Shown piece after piece: positions 1-9,416 of a DNA stretch of 37,596 nucleotides. The stretch comes from Flavobacteriaceae bacterium bin25. GTDB taxonomy: Bacteria; Bacteroidota; Bacteroidia; Flavobacteriales; Flavobacteriaceae. The notes beneath the pieces are model-generated. The model made no database searches and had not been told where the DNA came from. It worked only from the letters and a program-made list of their open reading frames with translations. Within the stretch, counting starts at the first letter, position 1; every line of letters begins with the position of its first letter. The stretch covers positions 72,001 to 109,596 of the forward strand of contig MPMN01000003.1 of NCBI GenBank assembly GCA_002238525.1, read 5' to 3'. Made by a program: the position numbers and the translations under genes.

Positions 1-385
1 GAGTTTCCTCCATTGTCCAATATTCCTCACTGCTGCCTCCCGTAGAAGTCTGGTCCGTGTCTCAGTACCAGTGTGGGGGACCCCCCTCTCAAGGCCCCTA
101 CCTATCGATGTCTTGGTGAGCCGTTACCTCTCCAACTAACTAATAGGACGCATGCCCATCTTTCACCACCGGAGTTTTCTTCTCAGTCCAATGCTGATCT
201 GAGATCGTATGGGGTATTAATCATCATTTCTAATGGCTATCCCCCTGTGAAAGGTAGGTTGCATACGCGTTACGCACCCGTTCGCCGGTCGTCATCTGAA
301 GCAAGCTTCAATGTTACCCCTCGACTTGCATGTGTCAAGCCTGCCGCTAGCGTTCATCCTGAGCCAGGATCAAACTCTTCGTTGT
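1..385 (-). rRNA. rrs: 16S ribosomal RNA, 5' part (runs off the window start)
   Basis: The minus strand reads as the start of a 16S rRNA: AGAGTTTGATCCTGGCTCAG at about 379-360, followed by the conserved GAACGCTAGCGGCAGGCTT and, near the window start, ACTCCTACGGGAGGCAGC-type sequence (here with TTCTACGGGAGG). The mature 5' end is placed near 385 by aligning the bases before GAAGAGTTTGAT with E. coli position 1. Only about the first 385 bases (helices up to h15 or so) are present; the rest, and any 23S/5S and tRNAs, lie outside. The sequence type fits Bacteroidota. Protein-like reading frames inside it are not genes. Confidence 0.97.
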
Positions 386-497
386 TAAAAAAATATCTTT
401 AAGTATACAACTTTCGAAAATCAATTGCCCTAATGAATCATCTAGTTACATGTATCTTTCGATACGCGCTGTCATCTAATAATTTCAAAGATCATAC

Positions 498-513
498 CCC
501 AATAAAAATTGGG
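498..513 (-). other. Hairpin at the start of the rRNA leader transcript
   Basis: On the minus strand CCCAAT, a four-base loop, then ATTGGG form a 6-bp perfect stem. It starts within a few bases of the inferred transcription start, so the precursor rRNA would begin with a hairpin. A role in leader stability or processing is inference. Confidence 0.45.
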
Positions 514-517
514 ACTG

Positions 518-545
518 CAAATATAACTCGTTTTAAATCAATCAA
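518..545 (-). promoter_or_regulatory. Bacteroidota-type promoter of the rRNA operon
   Basis: Read on the minus strand, TTG (545-543) is followed after 17 bases by TATATTTG (525-518). This matches the phylum's sigma-A consensus TTG-N17-23-TAnnTTTG. It lies about 130 bases upstream of the mature 16S 5' end, as expected for an rRNA leader. Transcription would start around 514-511. Confidence 0.8.
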
Positions 546-617
546 GCATTTTATTTCAAAAATATTTCAATTTTATTTGCTTAGACTAAGTAATTGTCTA
601 TTACCTATTTATGTTCC

Positions 618-3600
618 TTACTGAAAGAAATTCCAAATCAATCCGAATCGAATTATAGAATCTCTATATGGCGTTAAGGGGTCAGAATAGAAATCATAGA
701 GCTTTTTCTTGTCTATGATCCGCTGTTCAAACCAACTTCCAAAATTTTCCAAATTGAAAAATAACCGGGTTTGCTGTACTTTTAAATTTACAAAAATATC
801 CGCAAGTGGAAATTCGCCAATTTTGGTATGCGTTTGGACTACAAACTGACCCAGTAGTGGGTTGTGCTGATTAGCATAGTAATCAGTAAAAAATCGAAAA
901 TTAATTCCAGTATTCAGGCTGAGTTGTCTATTGAAAAGCTCAGTAGAGAATGCAATCGAGCTACGCAATAACCATTTGGGAGCATGCAATGCATTTTCCC
1001 CTAGTTGTTCTAATATATCATCACTCTGAGGTTTTTGTTCTGATATTTCTTGGAATTGTACTGTATTGATTAAAGAAAAATTACCGAGTTTTAATTTATT
1101 AGAGAACCGTATTTTGATATAGTCAATGGGGTTAGATGTTTGAAGTGGTACTGCGATAAGTTTATTGTATTTTTCGGCCAACCCAGAAGTACTTTTAAAG
1201 TAGCCGTAATTTTCTAAACTGCTTGAACTGTATTCAATGAATCCCCATTTTGGATGTTGAAGCCTCAACTTTAAGGTGCCAATATTTTGATTTTTCCAAT
1301 CAGATTTGTTCCAGTTGTAATCTGAATAGAAACTCTGGTATAGAAAATAATTGAAATCTAGAGGGCGAGACAAAAAATGATATTTGGCTTCAAAATCGAT
1401 TCCCCAAAACAAAGGTCTGGAAACCGTTAATCCATAGTGTCTAGGTGCAAAATCTTTTTTAGTTGCATTTCCATAAAAGGCCTTGAATCGATTTTTCTCG
1501 ATATCTAAATTCCAATCCAACCGATAATTGGTTTGGCTTCCCATGGAGGCTGGAGATACCATTGTATTGTTCTCATCTGACATAGTTGGCTCCATCATAT
1601 TATTCGGGCTATCAGAAGAGTCTTCAGGGGTTTGAACTGATGTTTGAGGATCTTGAGTTGTGGATTGAGCAAACACATATTCCCATGACAGAGATTGTAC
1701 ATTCAGTTTAAACTTTCCTAGTTTACCTAAATCAAATCGACCAAATAATTGGTGATCAGTAGTATCATAGTCATTTCGATCAAGGAGATTAGATTGCCCC
1801 AACTCTTCAACAATTTGACCAAAAAAAGTGGGACTTCCTATAACCGAAAAATCATAGTATTTATTCTCTTGGGTATAGTTGTATCCTACTTCTAGTCCAA
1901 ATCTATCTGAGTCTGTATCTTTTTTAAAAAATCTGAATACGGGTTCAAAAAAAATTCTTTTTCCACCCAAATTATTATTGCCTTCTATATTGGTGATCAA
2001 CAATTTCCGGTCTAGAAATTCATCTTGTTCTATGATGACAAACTCTCCATTTTCATCTAATACTGGGTTACCCTGATTGTCTGCTTGGGGATACAATGGA
2101 GCATTGATATAAAAATAATCTGCATCGGAACTGAGTCCACCATTGACTTGATTTTCTATCAGTTGTGTTGTATAGTGAACTCTAAATCGAAATTTTTTAG
2201 AATAATTTTGGTATTGGGAACTGAATCGAAATTGAGAACTTGCCGCTCTTGATGATACATATTTACCTAATGACCGAAACCCTTTAAAACCAATATACAT
2301 GTTGAATTTTGGAGAAGTATTCATCGAAAGCTGAGCGTCCAGAAAATGTCCTTGCTCAAATGTCGTTTTGAAAAACAACTCAGTTAAAGGACTCGGCAGG
2401 TGAAAATATGGGATATCCTCTCTTTCAAAATATGTGTGGTGTTTATTTAGAGCTCCCATAGATGGGTTGATTTTAAGCTTAGTAAAATCATGCCCTAAAA
2501 AATTGAACCCTTGACCCATATTCGGTAAGGGCAAGATTTCAAAATAATCGGTTCTTAAAGTGTTGAATTTGTAATTATCTTCTATCTGCAAAGTCGTATC
2601 AGCCGAAAATTTACGATTATCGGAAAACATGATTAAATAATCGGAGATAGTCACAGAATCCATCGGTTTTATATAAGGTCTGAATCTCCTCTTTCGCCTT
2701 GACCTGGTTTCATCTGTCGAAAGTGAATCTTCTAGTTGTTCATTGTTCAGTAGAGGATTTTCGGCATTTGGTTGAGCATTAGGTAATGGAATCGAATCAA
2801 GAGTTTTTTCAAACAATTCATCCTTTAAATTCGTAGAATCTATTGTACTTTCCTCAATGATGTCAATTAAAGTATCCTCTGAAGAAGGAATCGAATCAAG
2901 AGTTTTTTCAAACAATTCATCCTTTAAATTCGTAGAATCTATTGTGCTTTCCTCAATGATGTCAATTAAAGTATCCTCTGAAGAAGGAATCGAATCAAGA
3001 GTTTCTTCATACATCTCACCCTTTGGTGTAGTTGAATCAACTGTTTTTTCTTCACTAATATCAATCAATGTGCGATCTGAATTAGAAAGAATTGAATCAA
3101 TCTCCTGATTAGGTATGGAATCTAAAGCTACATTGGATTTAGAATGCAGCTTATCCTCATATGCAGCATTGTCCAAATCAGAAACCTTAAGAGTCGAATC
3201 CAATTTAGATTCTTTCAATTCAATCATTGGGATAGTATTTGGTCTGATGATAGAGTCAATAGAATCCTTTGATTTACTACTGGAAGTCAATAAAGTTAAC
3301 GAAACGGTGTCTTTGTTTTTAGTCAGGACATCAGTACCTTTTGGGGTGGTATCCAAAAGTCTATTACTCGAATATCTCAAACCAGGTATAATGGTTTGAC
3401 TATGTTGATTGGAATGAATTCTTGAATCTAAACCTCCTAAGAATGAATTGGAATTAGTGTTATACTTTTTTTGGTATAATAACTGATTTTTTATTTTCGA
3501 GGAAATGTTGATTTGACCCAAAATCTCATCCCCATCATAATTTAACTTTGCCCTGGAAAATTGAGAATTCAATCCCCACGAAAGTGGAATAATATAAATG

Positions 3601-3629
3601 ATTATAACAACCAAATAAAGTCTGTGCAT
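618..3629 (-). CDS. Porin_10-family putative outer-membrane porin with a long Asp/Ser/Thr-rich N-terminal extension
   Basis: This 1003-residue protein begins with a signal peptide (MHRLYLVVIIIYIIPLSWG). Residues of roughly 320-1003 match the Bacteroidota 'putative porin' family (Porin_10): a basic RSRRKRRFR stretch, then the family-typical D-S-V-T-I-S-D-Y and Y-K-F-N-T-L-R-x-D-x-F-E-x-L-P segments, then alternating aromatic beta strands to a C-terminal Phe-rich strand (IWNFFQ). Family members are usually about 600-700 residues; the extra length is an N-terminal acidic region of about 300 residues full of DSTL/DSI motifs, including an exact 33-residue duplication. It presumably forms an outer-membrane beta-barrel; the substrate is unknown. 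It is divergent from rnhB. A near-consensus TACTTTCG box lies about 20 bases upstream. Confidence 0.85.
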   Translation of the reverse strand: MHRLYLVVIIIYIIPLSWGLNSQFSRAKLNYDGDEILGQINISSKIKNQLLYQKKYNTNSNSFLGGLDSRIHSNQHSQTIIPGLRYSSNRLLDTTPKGTDVLTKNKDTVSLTLLTSSSKSKDSIDSIIRPNTIPMIELKESKLDSTLKVSDLDNAAYEDKLHSKSNVALDSIPNQEIDSILSNSDRTLIDISEEKTVDSTTPKGEMYEETLDSIPSSEDTLIDIIEESTIDSTNLKDELFEKTLDSIPSSEDTLIDIIEESTIDSTNLKDELFEKTLDSIPLPNAQPNAENPLLNNEQLEDSLSTDETRSRRKRRFRPYIKPMDSVTISDYLIMFSDNRKFSADTTLQIEDNYKFNTLRTDYFEILPLPNMGQGFNFLGHDFTKLKINPSMGALNKHHTYFEREDIPYFHLPSPLTELFFKTTFEQGHFLDAQLSMNTSPKFNMYIGFKGFRSLGKYVSSRAASSQFRFSSQYQNYSKKFRFRVHYTTQLIENQVNGGLSSDADYFYINAPLYPQADNQGNPVLDENGEFVIIEQDEFLDRKLLITNIEGNNNLGGKRIFFEPVFRFFKKDTDSDRFGLEVGYNYTQENKYYDFSVIGSPTFFGQIVEELGQSNLLDRNDYDTTDHQLFGRFDLGKLGKFKLNVQSLSWEYVFAQSTTQDPQTSVQTPEDSSDSPNNMMEPTMSDENNTMVSPASMGSQTNYRLDWNLDIEKNRFKAFYGNATKKDFAPRHYGLTVSRPLFWGIDFEAKYHFLSRPLDFNYFLYQSFYSDYNWNKSDWKNQNIGTLKLRLQHPKWGFIEYSSSSLENYGYFKSTSGLAEKYNKLIAVPLQTSNPIDYIKIRFSNKLKLGNFSLINTVQFQEISEQKPQSDDILEQLGENALHAPKWLLRSSIAFSTELFNRQLSLNTGINFRFFTDYYANQHNPLLGQFVVQTHTKIGEFPLADIFVNLKVQQTRLFFNLENFGSWFEQRIIDKKKLYDFYSDPLTPYRDSIIRFGLIWNFFQ
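2788..2985 (-). repeat. 99-bp tandem duplication inside the porin gene
   Basis: Units 2788-2886 and 2887-2985 are identical except for one base (A/G in the GTACTT/GTGCTT word). A third, degenerate unit starts at 2986. Each unit encodes 33 residues (IPSSEDTLIDIIEES-type), so copy changes keep the frame and vary the length of the extension in front of the barrel. Confidence 0.95.
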
Positions 3630-3723
3630 TTATCTTGATAATTCCCTGCGAAAGTAAACGAAATCTCACTTGAAAAATTCAAATTCTGACAACACAAGTA
3701 ACCGAAACGGATTCAATAAACTC

Positions 3724-4290
3724 ATGAATTTCTCATTCGATGGGTTTGTAGCAGGTGTTGATGAAGCCGGTCGAGGTGCTATAGCGGGACCAGTTACCGC
3801 CGCAGCCGTCATTTTAGATCCCAAAATAAAAATAAATGGAATTCAAGACTCAAAAAAACTTAGACCAACTGAAAGAGAAAAACTCAGAACTATTATCGAA
3901 AATAGAGCCTATTGCTGGGCAGTTGCTCATGTAGGTGTGAATAAAATAGACCAAAGCAATATATTAATTGCTACTTTTTTGGCCATGCATCAAGCCATTA
4001 AACAATTGAAAGTGAGACCCGAACTACTAATCATTGACGGCAATCGGTTTAATCCCTACGAAGACATTGAATTTCAATGTATTGTCAAAGGGGATTCCCT
4101 ATATAAGGAGATTGCTGCAGCTTCAATTTTAGCCAAGACCCACAGAGACCAACTCATGAAAAAATTGAATTTAACACATCCTCAATATCATTGGAAAGAT
4201 AACAAAGGGTATCCTACCAAAAAACATAAAAAAATCCTTTCAGAATTAGGTGGTTCTCCTTGGCATCGTAAATCATTCAACTGGGTATAA
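3724..4290 (+). CDS. rnhB: Ribonuclease HII
   Basis: This enzyme removes RNA from RNA-DNA hybrids and nicks at misincorporated ribonucleotides. The protein (188 residues from ATG 3724) shows the RNase HII signature GVDEAGRGAIAGP with catalytic Asp13-Glu14. The other carboxylates are Asp105 in LLIIDGN and Asp124 in KGDSLYKEIAAASILAKTHRD. The frame is open upstream to a TTG at 3670, which would add 18 residues. I prefer the ATG because it places the catalytic DEAGRG at the usual distance from the N-terminus. The stop is directly followed by the ATG of the next gene, which suggests co-transcription. Confidence 0.95.
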   Translation: MNFSFDGFVAGVDEAGRGAIAGPVTAAAVILDPKIKINGIQDSKKLRPTEREKLRTIIENRAYCWAVAHVGVNKIDQSNILIATFLAMHQAIKQLKVRPELLIIDGNRFNPYEDIEFQCIVKGDSLYKEIAAASILAKTHRDQLMKKLNLTHPQYHWKDNKGYPTKKHKKILSELGGSPWHRKSFNWV

Positions 4291-4291
4291 G

Positions 4292-6805
4292 ATGTCTCAA
4301 TGTACTAATTACTTGGCTATTTTCTTGAGAAGAATTCCATTACATATAAAACAGACAATACTTGCAGTGTTTTTATTGATTTGCTGGAACTGCCAAAAAA
4401 TACAACAACAAGAAAATAAATTGCTTCACTATGCTCCCAATGACACCTTTTTGATACTCCAAATAGATGATATTTCTAAATTGGATAGTGCTTTAAAATC
4501 TCATGATCAACTAAACATTTTATTGAGTACAAAGCCGGAAATGGAATCTGCACTCCAAGAGATAATCCCAAAAGATATAAAAGGCCAAGTCGTTCTTTTT
4601 TTTAATCGGATACTAAAGGATCATGTCATCACTTCACTCGTATTTGATGGTGAGGCAAACCGAAAATTGACCTTTGAAATCATTGAAGAGATTCAGTATG
4701 AGGACCGCAATATTGAAGTCATCAATGATAACGGGAAAATGTATATGACCCAATTAGACCAAATAAAGTTTATTACCCCTTCCCTTTTGGTCATCCAAAG
4801 CGTTATTCGAAATCATAAAGCAAAATATAGCGGAATCAATTCTTCCTCTTTTGATACACAGTCGAAACAAACAGTCTCTAAATCATTAATTCAATTACTA
4901 TATAAGAGCGATAATTCTTATTTGGATAAACACATTTTCCCTTCAATTCCTCTTTTCCCAAGAATCCCAATTGAATGGACCCAAACTAGTTTGGCGATAG
5001 AAAAAGACCAGATTAGCACTCAAACAACAAAAATCTTTGATGAACTTTCAGTCAATAGCCTTCATATTTTTAAAGAACTTCCATCTATAAAGATGAAGAC
5101 CAAAAAGATTTGCCCTTGGGATGCAGAAATCTATTTTGCCATGGGGGTTCCGGATTACAGAAAATTAGAAGCCAATTACAATACCTACCTGAGAAGATTC
5201 AATCTAGAATTATTAGAAATAGATTTTTCTTCTTGGGAATACATAAAGGAATTAGCCTTTTTCTCTTTTGAAGGGAATATGGCATTAGTGCTAAAATCAT
5301 CCAATAAAAAGCGTATTGATAAAAAACTCTTTCCAACCGATCAATTTGAGGAATCTGTGGATAAATTTTCTATCTACAGGGTAGACATTCCCAAAGATAT
5401 GAGAACGTATTTTGAAAATTTGGGTTTTAAAAGCGAGCTCAGGTATGTAACCTTAATTGACAATTTTATTGTTTATGGACCAACTAAAAAAATCCTAGAG
5501 ACTATCATCAAAAACTATTTATCAGGTCGGACAATTGAAAATCAATTAATTTCTTATGATCTAGATGATTCTAATCGTCCTCATTCTTTTGTTTGGATTG
5601 CCAAGACAAATGACCTCATTGAGCATTGGGTTAAAAATCAAACTGAAAACCCAGATGCATTCAATTCATTACCTACTGTCAGTACCCCTTTCACTCAAAT
5701 CACTGGGCGAGTTACAGATTCAGAATTAATTACCCAGACCATCCTTCCTAAGATTGACTTAAAAAAAACATATAATGAACATTTAACTTTTGAAATTTCT
5801 CAACAAAATCCCGTTACATCTGTACTTCAATGGATTACTCACAGAGAAACTAAAAAACCAATGTTGATATTTCAGGATTCCTTATCCGTTTTAAGAATTA
5901 TGGATATTGCAGAGAACAAAACCCAAGAAATTCTTTTAGATAATTACATTACAAGTTCATTCTACGAAATCTTAGATAAAAATGGTGCCAAAAATTTGGT
6001 TTTCAGAACCATACAAGATCTTTTCTTTGTGAACCTTGATACGGGAGAATTAAATAAAAGAAACATCACTTCCTTCAATCCAACTAGTTCATATCTCTTT
6101 GAGTACAAACCTGTCAATCAAGGTCCTAAATATTTTTATACTATTGATGACAGTACAATTCAACGATTCGATCAAAACAATAACAAATTCCCAGTAGATG
6201 GTTATACCCCAAAGGGTCCTTTACTTCATCAACCTCTAGTTGCTCAGATTGACAATAAGATTTACATCGTATTCAAATATGCAACAGGGGATCTTGAAAT
6301 TGTGGATTACCGAACATGGGAAGTCCTCCCTTTTTCAACGGAGATTATTTCTAGCACAAAAAAAGCAATCACCCATCAAAATCGTTTTGGTTTTATTGAT
6401 TTATCTGGAAATATGGTATTTTTTGATAACCAAGGAAATAGGGAAATTCGACTTCTGAAGTTAAAACCCAATAGTTGTGTCCAAAGCTATAAAAACCAAC
6501 TAATCTATACCTCTGGAAATTCATTGTTTTTTGAAGACAAACAAATTGAAATTCCTAAAGGTGATTATCTATGTCCCAAAATTTGGGACACTCCATTCGG
6601 AAAAATCACCGGTTTATTCGACCGAGCGAACGAGCGGTTTTATCTTTTCAACCCCAAAGGGAATAGAATTGGCGGATTCCCGATAAAATCATCAAATCAA
6701 GTGGAATTGTTATATGATAAAACAAGTGATACCATTAAACTTGTCAATTTGATTGACCAATATACTATTGGAATACATGAATTAACAGATCAAGAAATCC
6801 ATTGA
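4292..6805 (+). CDS. Unrecognised large envelope-associated protein
   Basis: I do not recognise a family. From ATG 4292 (one base after the rnhB stop) it is 837 residues. A GTG at 4250, inside rnhB, would add 14. A hydrophobic stretch at about 20-33 (QTILAVFLLICWNC) is a signal peptide or anchor; a following Cys34 could be lipidated, but the lipobox is not canonical. The first ~450 residues are mixed alpha/beta. The rest has repeated short beta units such as ENKTQEILLDNYITSSFYEI and FGFIDLSGNMVFFDN, which look like beta-propeller blades (inference). It overlaps the convergent lipB by 16 bases at their 3' ends. The downstream position after rnhB gives no functional clue. Confidence 0.8.
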   Translation: MSQCTNYLAIFLRRIPLHIKQTILAVFLLICWNCQKIQQQENKLLHYAPNDTFLILQIDDISKLDSALKSHDQLNILLSTKPEMESALQEIIPKDIKGQVVLFFNRILKDHVITSLVFDGEANRKLTFEIIEEIQYEDRNIEVINDNGKMYMTQLDQIKFITPSLLVIQSVIRNHKAKYSGINSSSFDTQSKQTVSKSLIQLLYKSDNSYLDKHIFPSIPLFPRIPIEWTQTSLAIEKDQISTQTTKIFDELSVNSLHIFKELPSIKMKTKKICPWDAEIYFAMGVPDYRKLEANYNTYLRRFNLELLEIDFSSWEYIKELAFFSFEGNMALVLKSSNKKRIDKKLFPTDQFEESVDKFSIYRVDIPKDMRTYFENLGFKSELRYVTLIDNFIVYGPTKKILETIIKNYLSGRTIENQLISYDLDDSNRPHSFVWIAKTNDLIEHWVKNQTENPDAFNSLPTVSTPFTQITGRVTDSELITQTILPKIDLKKTYNEHLTFEISQQNPVTSVLQWITHRETKKPMLIFQDSLSVLRIMDIAENKTQEILLDNYITSSFYEILDKNGAKNLVFRTIQDLFFVNLDTGELNKRNITSFNPTSSYLFEYKPVNQGPKYFYTIDDSTIQRFDQNNNKFPVDGYTPKGPLLHQPLVAQIDNKIYIVFKYATGDLEIVDYRTWEVLPFSTEIISSTKKAITHQNRFGFIDLSGNMVFFDNQGNREIRLLKLKPNSCVQSYKNQLIYTSGNSLFFEDKQIEIPKGDYLCPKIWDTPFGKITGLFDRANERFYLFNPKGNRIGGFPIKSSNQVELLYDKTSDTIKLVNLIDQYTIGIHELTDQEIH

Positions 6806-7488
6806 AAACCAAAATGACTAGCAAATTGATTTTCCAGGATCTGTTTCACAGAGGAGATATCTACTTTTTTTTCTAATTCTCTTTCAATTGATGTAACCCC
6901 CTTTTTTGATATTCCACAAGGAATGATGTGTTCAAAGTAAGCTAAATCTGTACTAACATTCAAGGCAAAACCGTGCATAGTCACCCAGCGACTGGTACGG
7001 ATACCAATTGCACAGATTTTTTTAGGCATTTTCTTGCCCACCCATACCCCCGTTTCACCTTGACTTGAATGAGCATGAATTCCCAGATGAAAGAGGGTAT
7101 CAATTATGGTCTGTTCAATTTTTCTGAGGTATAAGTGGATGTCTGTAAAGAAATTTTCCAAATCCAAAATTGGATATCCTACAATTTGACCTGGACCATG
7201 AAAAGTGATATCACCCCCTCTATTTGTATGATAAAATGATATGCCTTTTTGATTAAGCTGCTGGTTATTCAACAATAAATTGTCCATTTGACCTCTGTTG
7301 CCTAAGGTATAAACTGGGGGATGTTCCACCCATAAAAAAAAGTTCTTGGTGGAAGATTTTTGAATGTCCGATTTTCTATTTTTTATTTTGGTTCGTACAA
7401 TAGAGTCAAGTAGATTTTGCTGATAATCCCATGCATCTTTATAGGAAATAAGTCCCAAATCTATAATTTGAACTGATTTATTCGGCAT
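6790..7488 (-). CDS. lipB: Octanoyltransferase (lipoate biosynthesis)
   Basis: LipB transfers the octanoyl group from acyl carrier protein to the lipoyl domains of 2-oxoacid dehydrogenases and the glycine cleavage H protein. The 232-residue protein has the family blocks RGGDITFHGPGQIVGYPILDL (90-110), GETGVWVG, KICAIGIR with the conserved Lys157, MHGFALNV and HIIPCGI with catalytic Cys191, then GVTSIE. Length is typical. lipA is not in the window. Its 3' end overlaps the preceding convergent gene by 16 bases. Confidence 0.96.
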   Translation of the reverse strand: MPNKSVQIIDLGLISYKDAWDYQQNLLDSIVRTKIKNRKSDIQKSSTKNFFLWVEHPPVYTLGNRGQMDNLLLNNQQLNQKGISFYHTNRGGDITFHGPGQIVGYPILDLENFFTDIHLYLRKIEQTIIDTLFHLGIHAHSSQGETGVWVGKKMPKKICAIGIRTSRWVTMHGFALNVSTDLAYFEHIIPCGISKKGVTSIERELEKKVDISSVKQILENQFASHFGFQWIS

Positions 7489-7887
7489 ATTGAAAGTTAT
7501 TTAAAACTAATGGTTCTGCTACACTTTATGTGGTCTGAGGTCTAAATTAACATAGAATAACAAAGTGATTAGAGCCTTTGAGTTAAAGATGGTTCCTCTT
7601 TCTCAGTTCTTTGAATTTATGAGCTAGCACATCCGCTTTGAGTTTATCCTCAAAAGCGCATCTCTCTTTTGTGCCTTTTTTCCCTATAAATTCATCTAAG
7701 ATTTCTTCATGTGATATTGTTTTCATCAATGATGTCATTTGTTACATTCCCTATTTACACAGATTTTGGCACACTCCCTATTATCAAAAAAGTTATTAGA
7801 GCCATAAATAGTTCGTCTCTAACTATTGAGAAAAAACGTCTCTTCATTAACTAGTGAACATCTAATTTTGAGCAAATTTTTTAACTA
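7489..7887. other. Intergenic region between lipB and lysS
   Basis: Apart from the antitoxin remnant, it holds an AT-rich stretch at 7741-7860. That stretch includes a segment (7744-7780) with two similar CATTCCCTATT / CACTCCCTATT words around TTTACACAGATTTTGGC, which resembles an insertion-sequence end. A TAATTTTG box (7863-7870), 17 bases before the lysS ATG, is a possible -7 element but has no TTG at the right distance. No other gene seen. Confidence 0.4.
7583..7738 (-). pseudogene. Remnant of a HigA/XRE-type antitoxin gene
   Basis: A 51-codon minus-strand frame (ATG 7738, alternative ATG 7726, stop 7583-7585) encodes MKTISHEEILDEFIGKKGT followed by KERCAFEDKLKADVLAHKFKELRKR. This resembles the N-terminus of Bacteroidota HigA-like antitoxins, which share an FIGxxGTxxRxxFExxL pattern before the helix-turn-helix. 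The frame stops exactly where the helix-turn-helix (normally ..LTQEEL..) should begin, so the DNA-binding domain is missing. No toxin gene is visible next to it. The family call is from memory of the motif. Confidence 0.5.
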
Positions 7888-9381
7888 ATGTCACGCTATT
7901 CAGAACAAGAACAGATCAGGAGAGACAAATTAAGTGAGCTCCAAAAGCTTGGAATCACTCCTTATCCAGCTTCTAGTTTTCCTGTTGATTTCTTTGCCGA
8001 TCAGATCGAAACTAAGTATGGAACCGATAAATCAGTGGTTATAGCTGGCCGGCTGATGTCTCGAAGGATACAAGGGAAAGCCAGCTTTGCCGAGCTGATG
8101 GATTCTACAGGCAAAATTCAAGTGTATTTCAACCGAGATGAGATATGCCCAGGTCAAGACAAAAAGATGTACAACCAGGTTTACAAGCGATTACTAGATA
8201 TCGGAGACATTATCGGAATTAAGGGTACTTTATTTACTACCGGTGTAGGTGTAAAAACTGTAATGGTTAAATCTTTCACTTTACTTTCCAAATCACTAAG
8301 ACCCCTTCCACTTCCCAAAAAAGATGCCGATGGGAAAATTCATGATTCATTCAAAGACCCGGAACTGCGATACAGACAACGTTACGTTGATTTAATCGTC
8401 AATCCTGAGGTCAAAGAAATCTTTAAAACAAGAACTAAAATAACAAGCTTGATTCGTAATTTTTTTGATCAAATGGGGTATCAAGAGGTAGAAACTCCTA
8501 TCCTTCAATCCATACCCGGCGGAGCTAATGCACGGCCATTTATCACCCATCATAATGCCCTCAATGTACCCATGTACTTACGTATAGCCAATGAATTGTT
8601 CCTAAAACGTTTAATTGTCGGAGGCTTTGAAGGTGTATATGAGTTCGCTAAGGTCTTTAGAAATGAAGGGATGGACAAAACCCACAATCCCGAATTCACT
8701 GGCTTCGAGTTATATGTTGCCTATAAAGATTATCTGTGGATGATGGATACAACACAAGAATTGATGGAATATTTAACCAATAGTTTATTTGATAAAACCA
8801 AAATTCTGATTGGTAATCAAGAAATTGATTTCAAAGCGCCATATAGACGGATTCCCCTACTAGGATCTATTGAAGAGCATACCGGAATAGATATCTCAGG
8901 AATGGATGAACAGGAACTAAAAAAAGTTGCTGCTGATTTAGGAGTTGAAACCAACGAACAAGTAGGTGAGGCAAAACTCATTGACACGATTTTTTCAACC
9001 TTTTGCCAAAAGCATTACCAATCTCCAACATTTATCACAGATTATCCTAAGTCCATGAGTCCTTTAACTAAAGAACACAGAAGTAATCCAGAATTGACTG
9101 AGCGCTTCGAACTTTTTGTCGCAGGTAGCGAAATTGCCAATGCCTATTCCGAATTAAATAATCCCATTGAACAGTACAACCGATTCAAAGATCAAGCAAT
9201 TTTAAGTGCAAAAGGTGATGATGAGGCCATGTTATTGGACCGTGATTTTGTACGATCTTTAGAATATGGCATGCCTCCGACATCTGGAATTGGTATTGGT
9301 ATTGATAGACTGGTGATGCTGCTGACCGACAAGAGCTCCATACAAGAAGTCTTGTTTTTCCCTCAGATGCGCCCTGAATAG
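7888..9381 (+). CDS. lysS: Lysyl-tRNA synthetase, class II
   Basis: It charges tRNA-Lys. The 497-residue protein has an N-terminal OB-fold anticodon-binding domain (about 45-145, VVIAGRLMSRRIQGKASFAEL). The class II catalytic domain follows: motif 1 around ETPILQSIPGGANARPF, motif 2 FRNEGMDKTHNPEFTGFELY, and motif 3 GIGIGIDRLVMLLTD near the C-terminus. Length is normal for a bacterial LysRS without C-terminal extension. It stands alone between a decayed region upstream and a convergent gene downstream. Confidence 0.97.
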   Translation: MSRYSEQEQIRRDKLSELQKLGITPYPASSFPVDFFADQIETKYGTDKSVVIAGRLMSRRIQGKASFAELMDSTGKIQVYFNRDEICPGQDKKMYNQVYKRLLDIGDIIGIKGTLFTTGVGVKTVMVKSFTLLSKSLRPLPLPKKDADGKIHDSFKDPELRYRQRYVDLIVNPEVKEIFKTRTKITSLIRNFFDQMGYQEVETPILQSIPGGANARPFITHHNALNVPMYLRIANELFLKRLIVGGFEGVYEFAKVFRNEGMDKTHNPEFTGFELYVAYKDYLWMMDTTQELMEYLTNSLFDKTKILIGNQEIDFKAPYRRIPLLGSIEEHTGIDISGMDEQELKKVAADLGVETNEQVGEAKLIDTIFSTFCQKHYQSPTFITDYPKSMSPLTKEHRSNPELTERFELFVAGSEIANAYSELNNPIEQYNRFKDQAILSAKGDDEAMLLDRDFVRSLEYGMPPTSGIGIGIDRLVMLLTDKSSIQEVLFFPQMRPE

Positions 9382-9416
9382 ACATCCATCATGTAAACCT
9401 TCTTTTCCAAATTAAT

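Noticed and set aside
73-402. Open reading frame of 109 codons on the plus strand
   Set aside because: It is antisense to the 16S rRNA gene and reads as rRNA complement.
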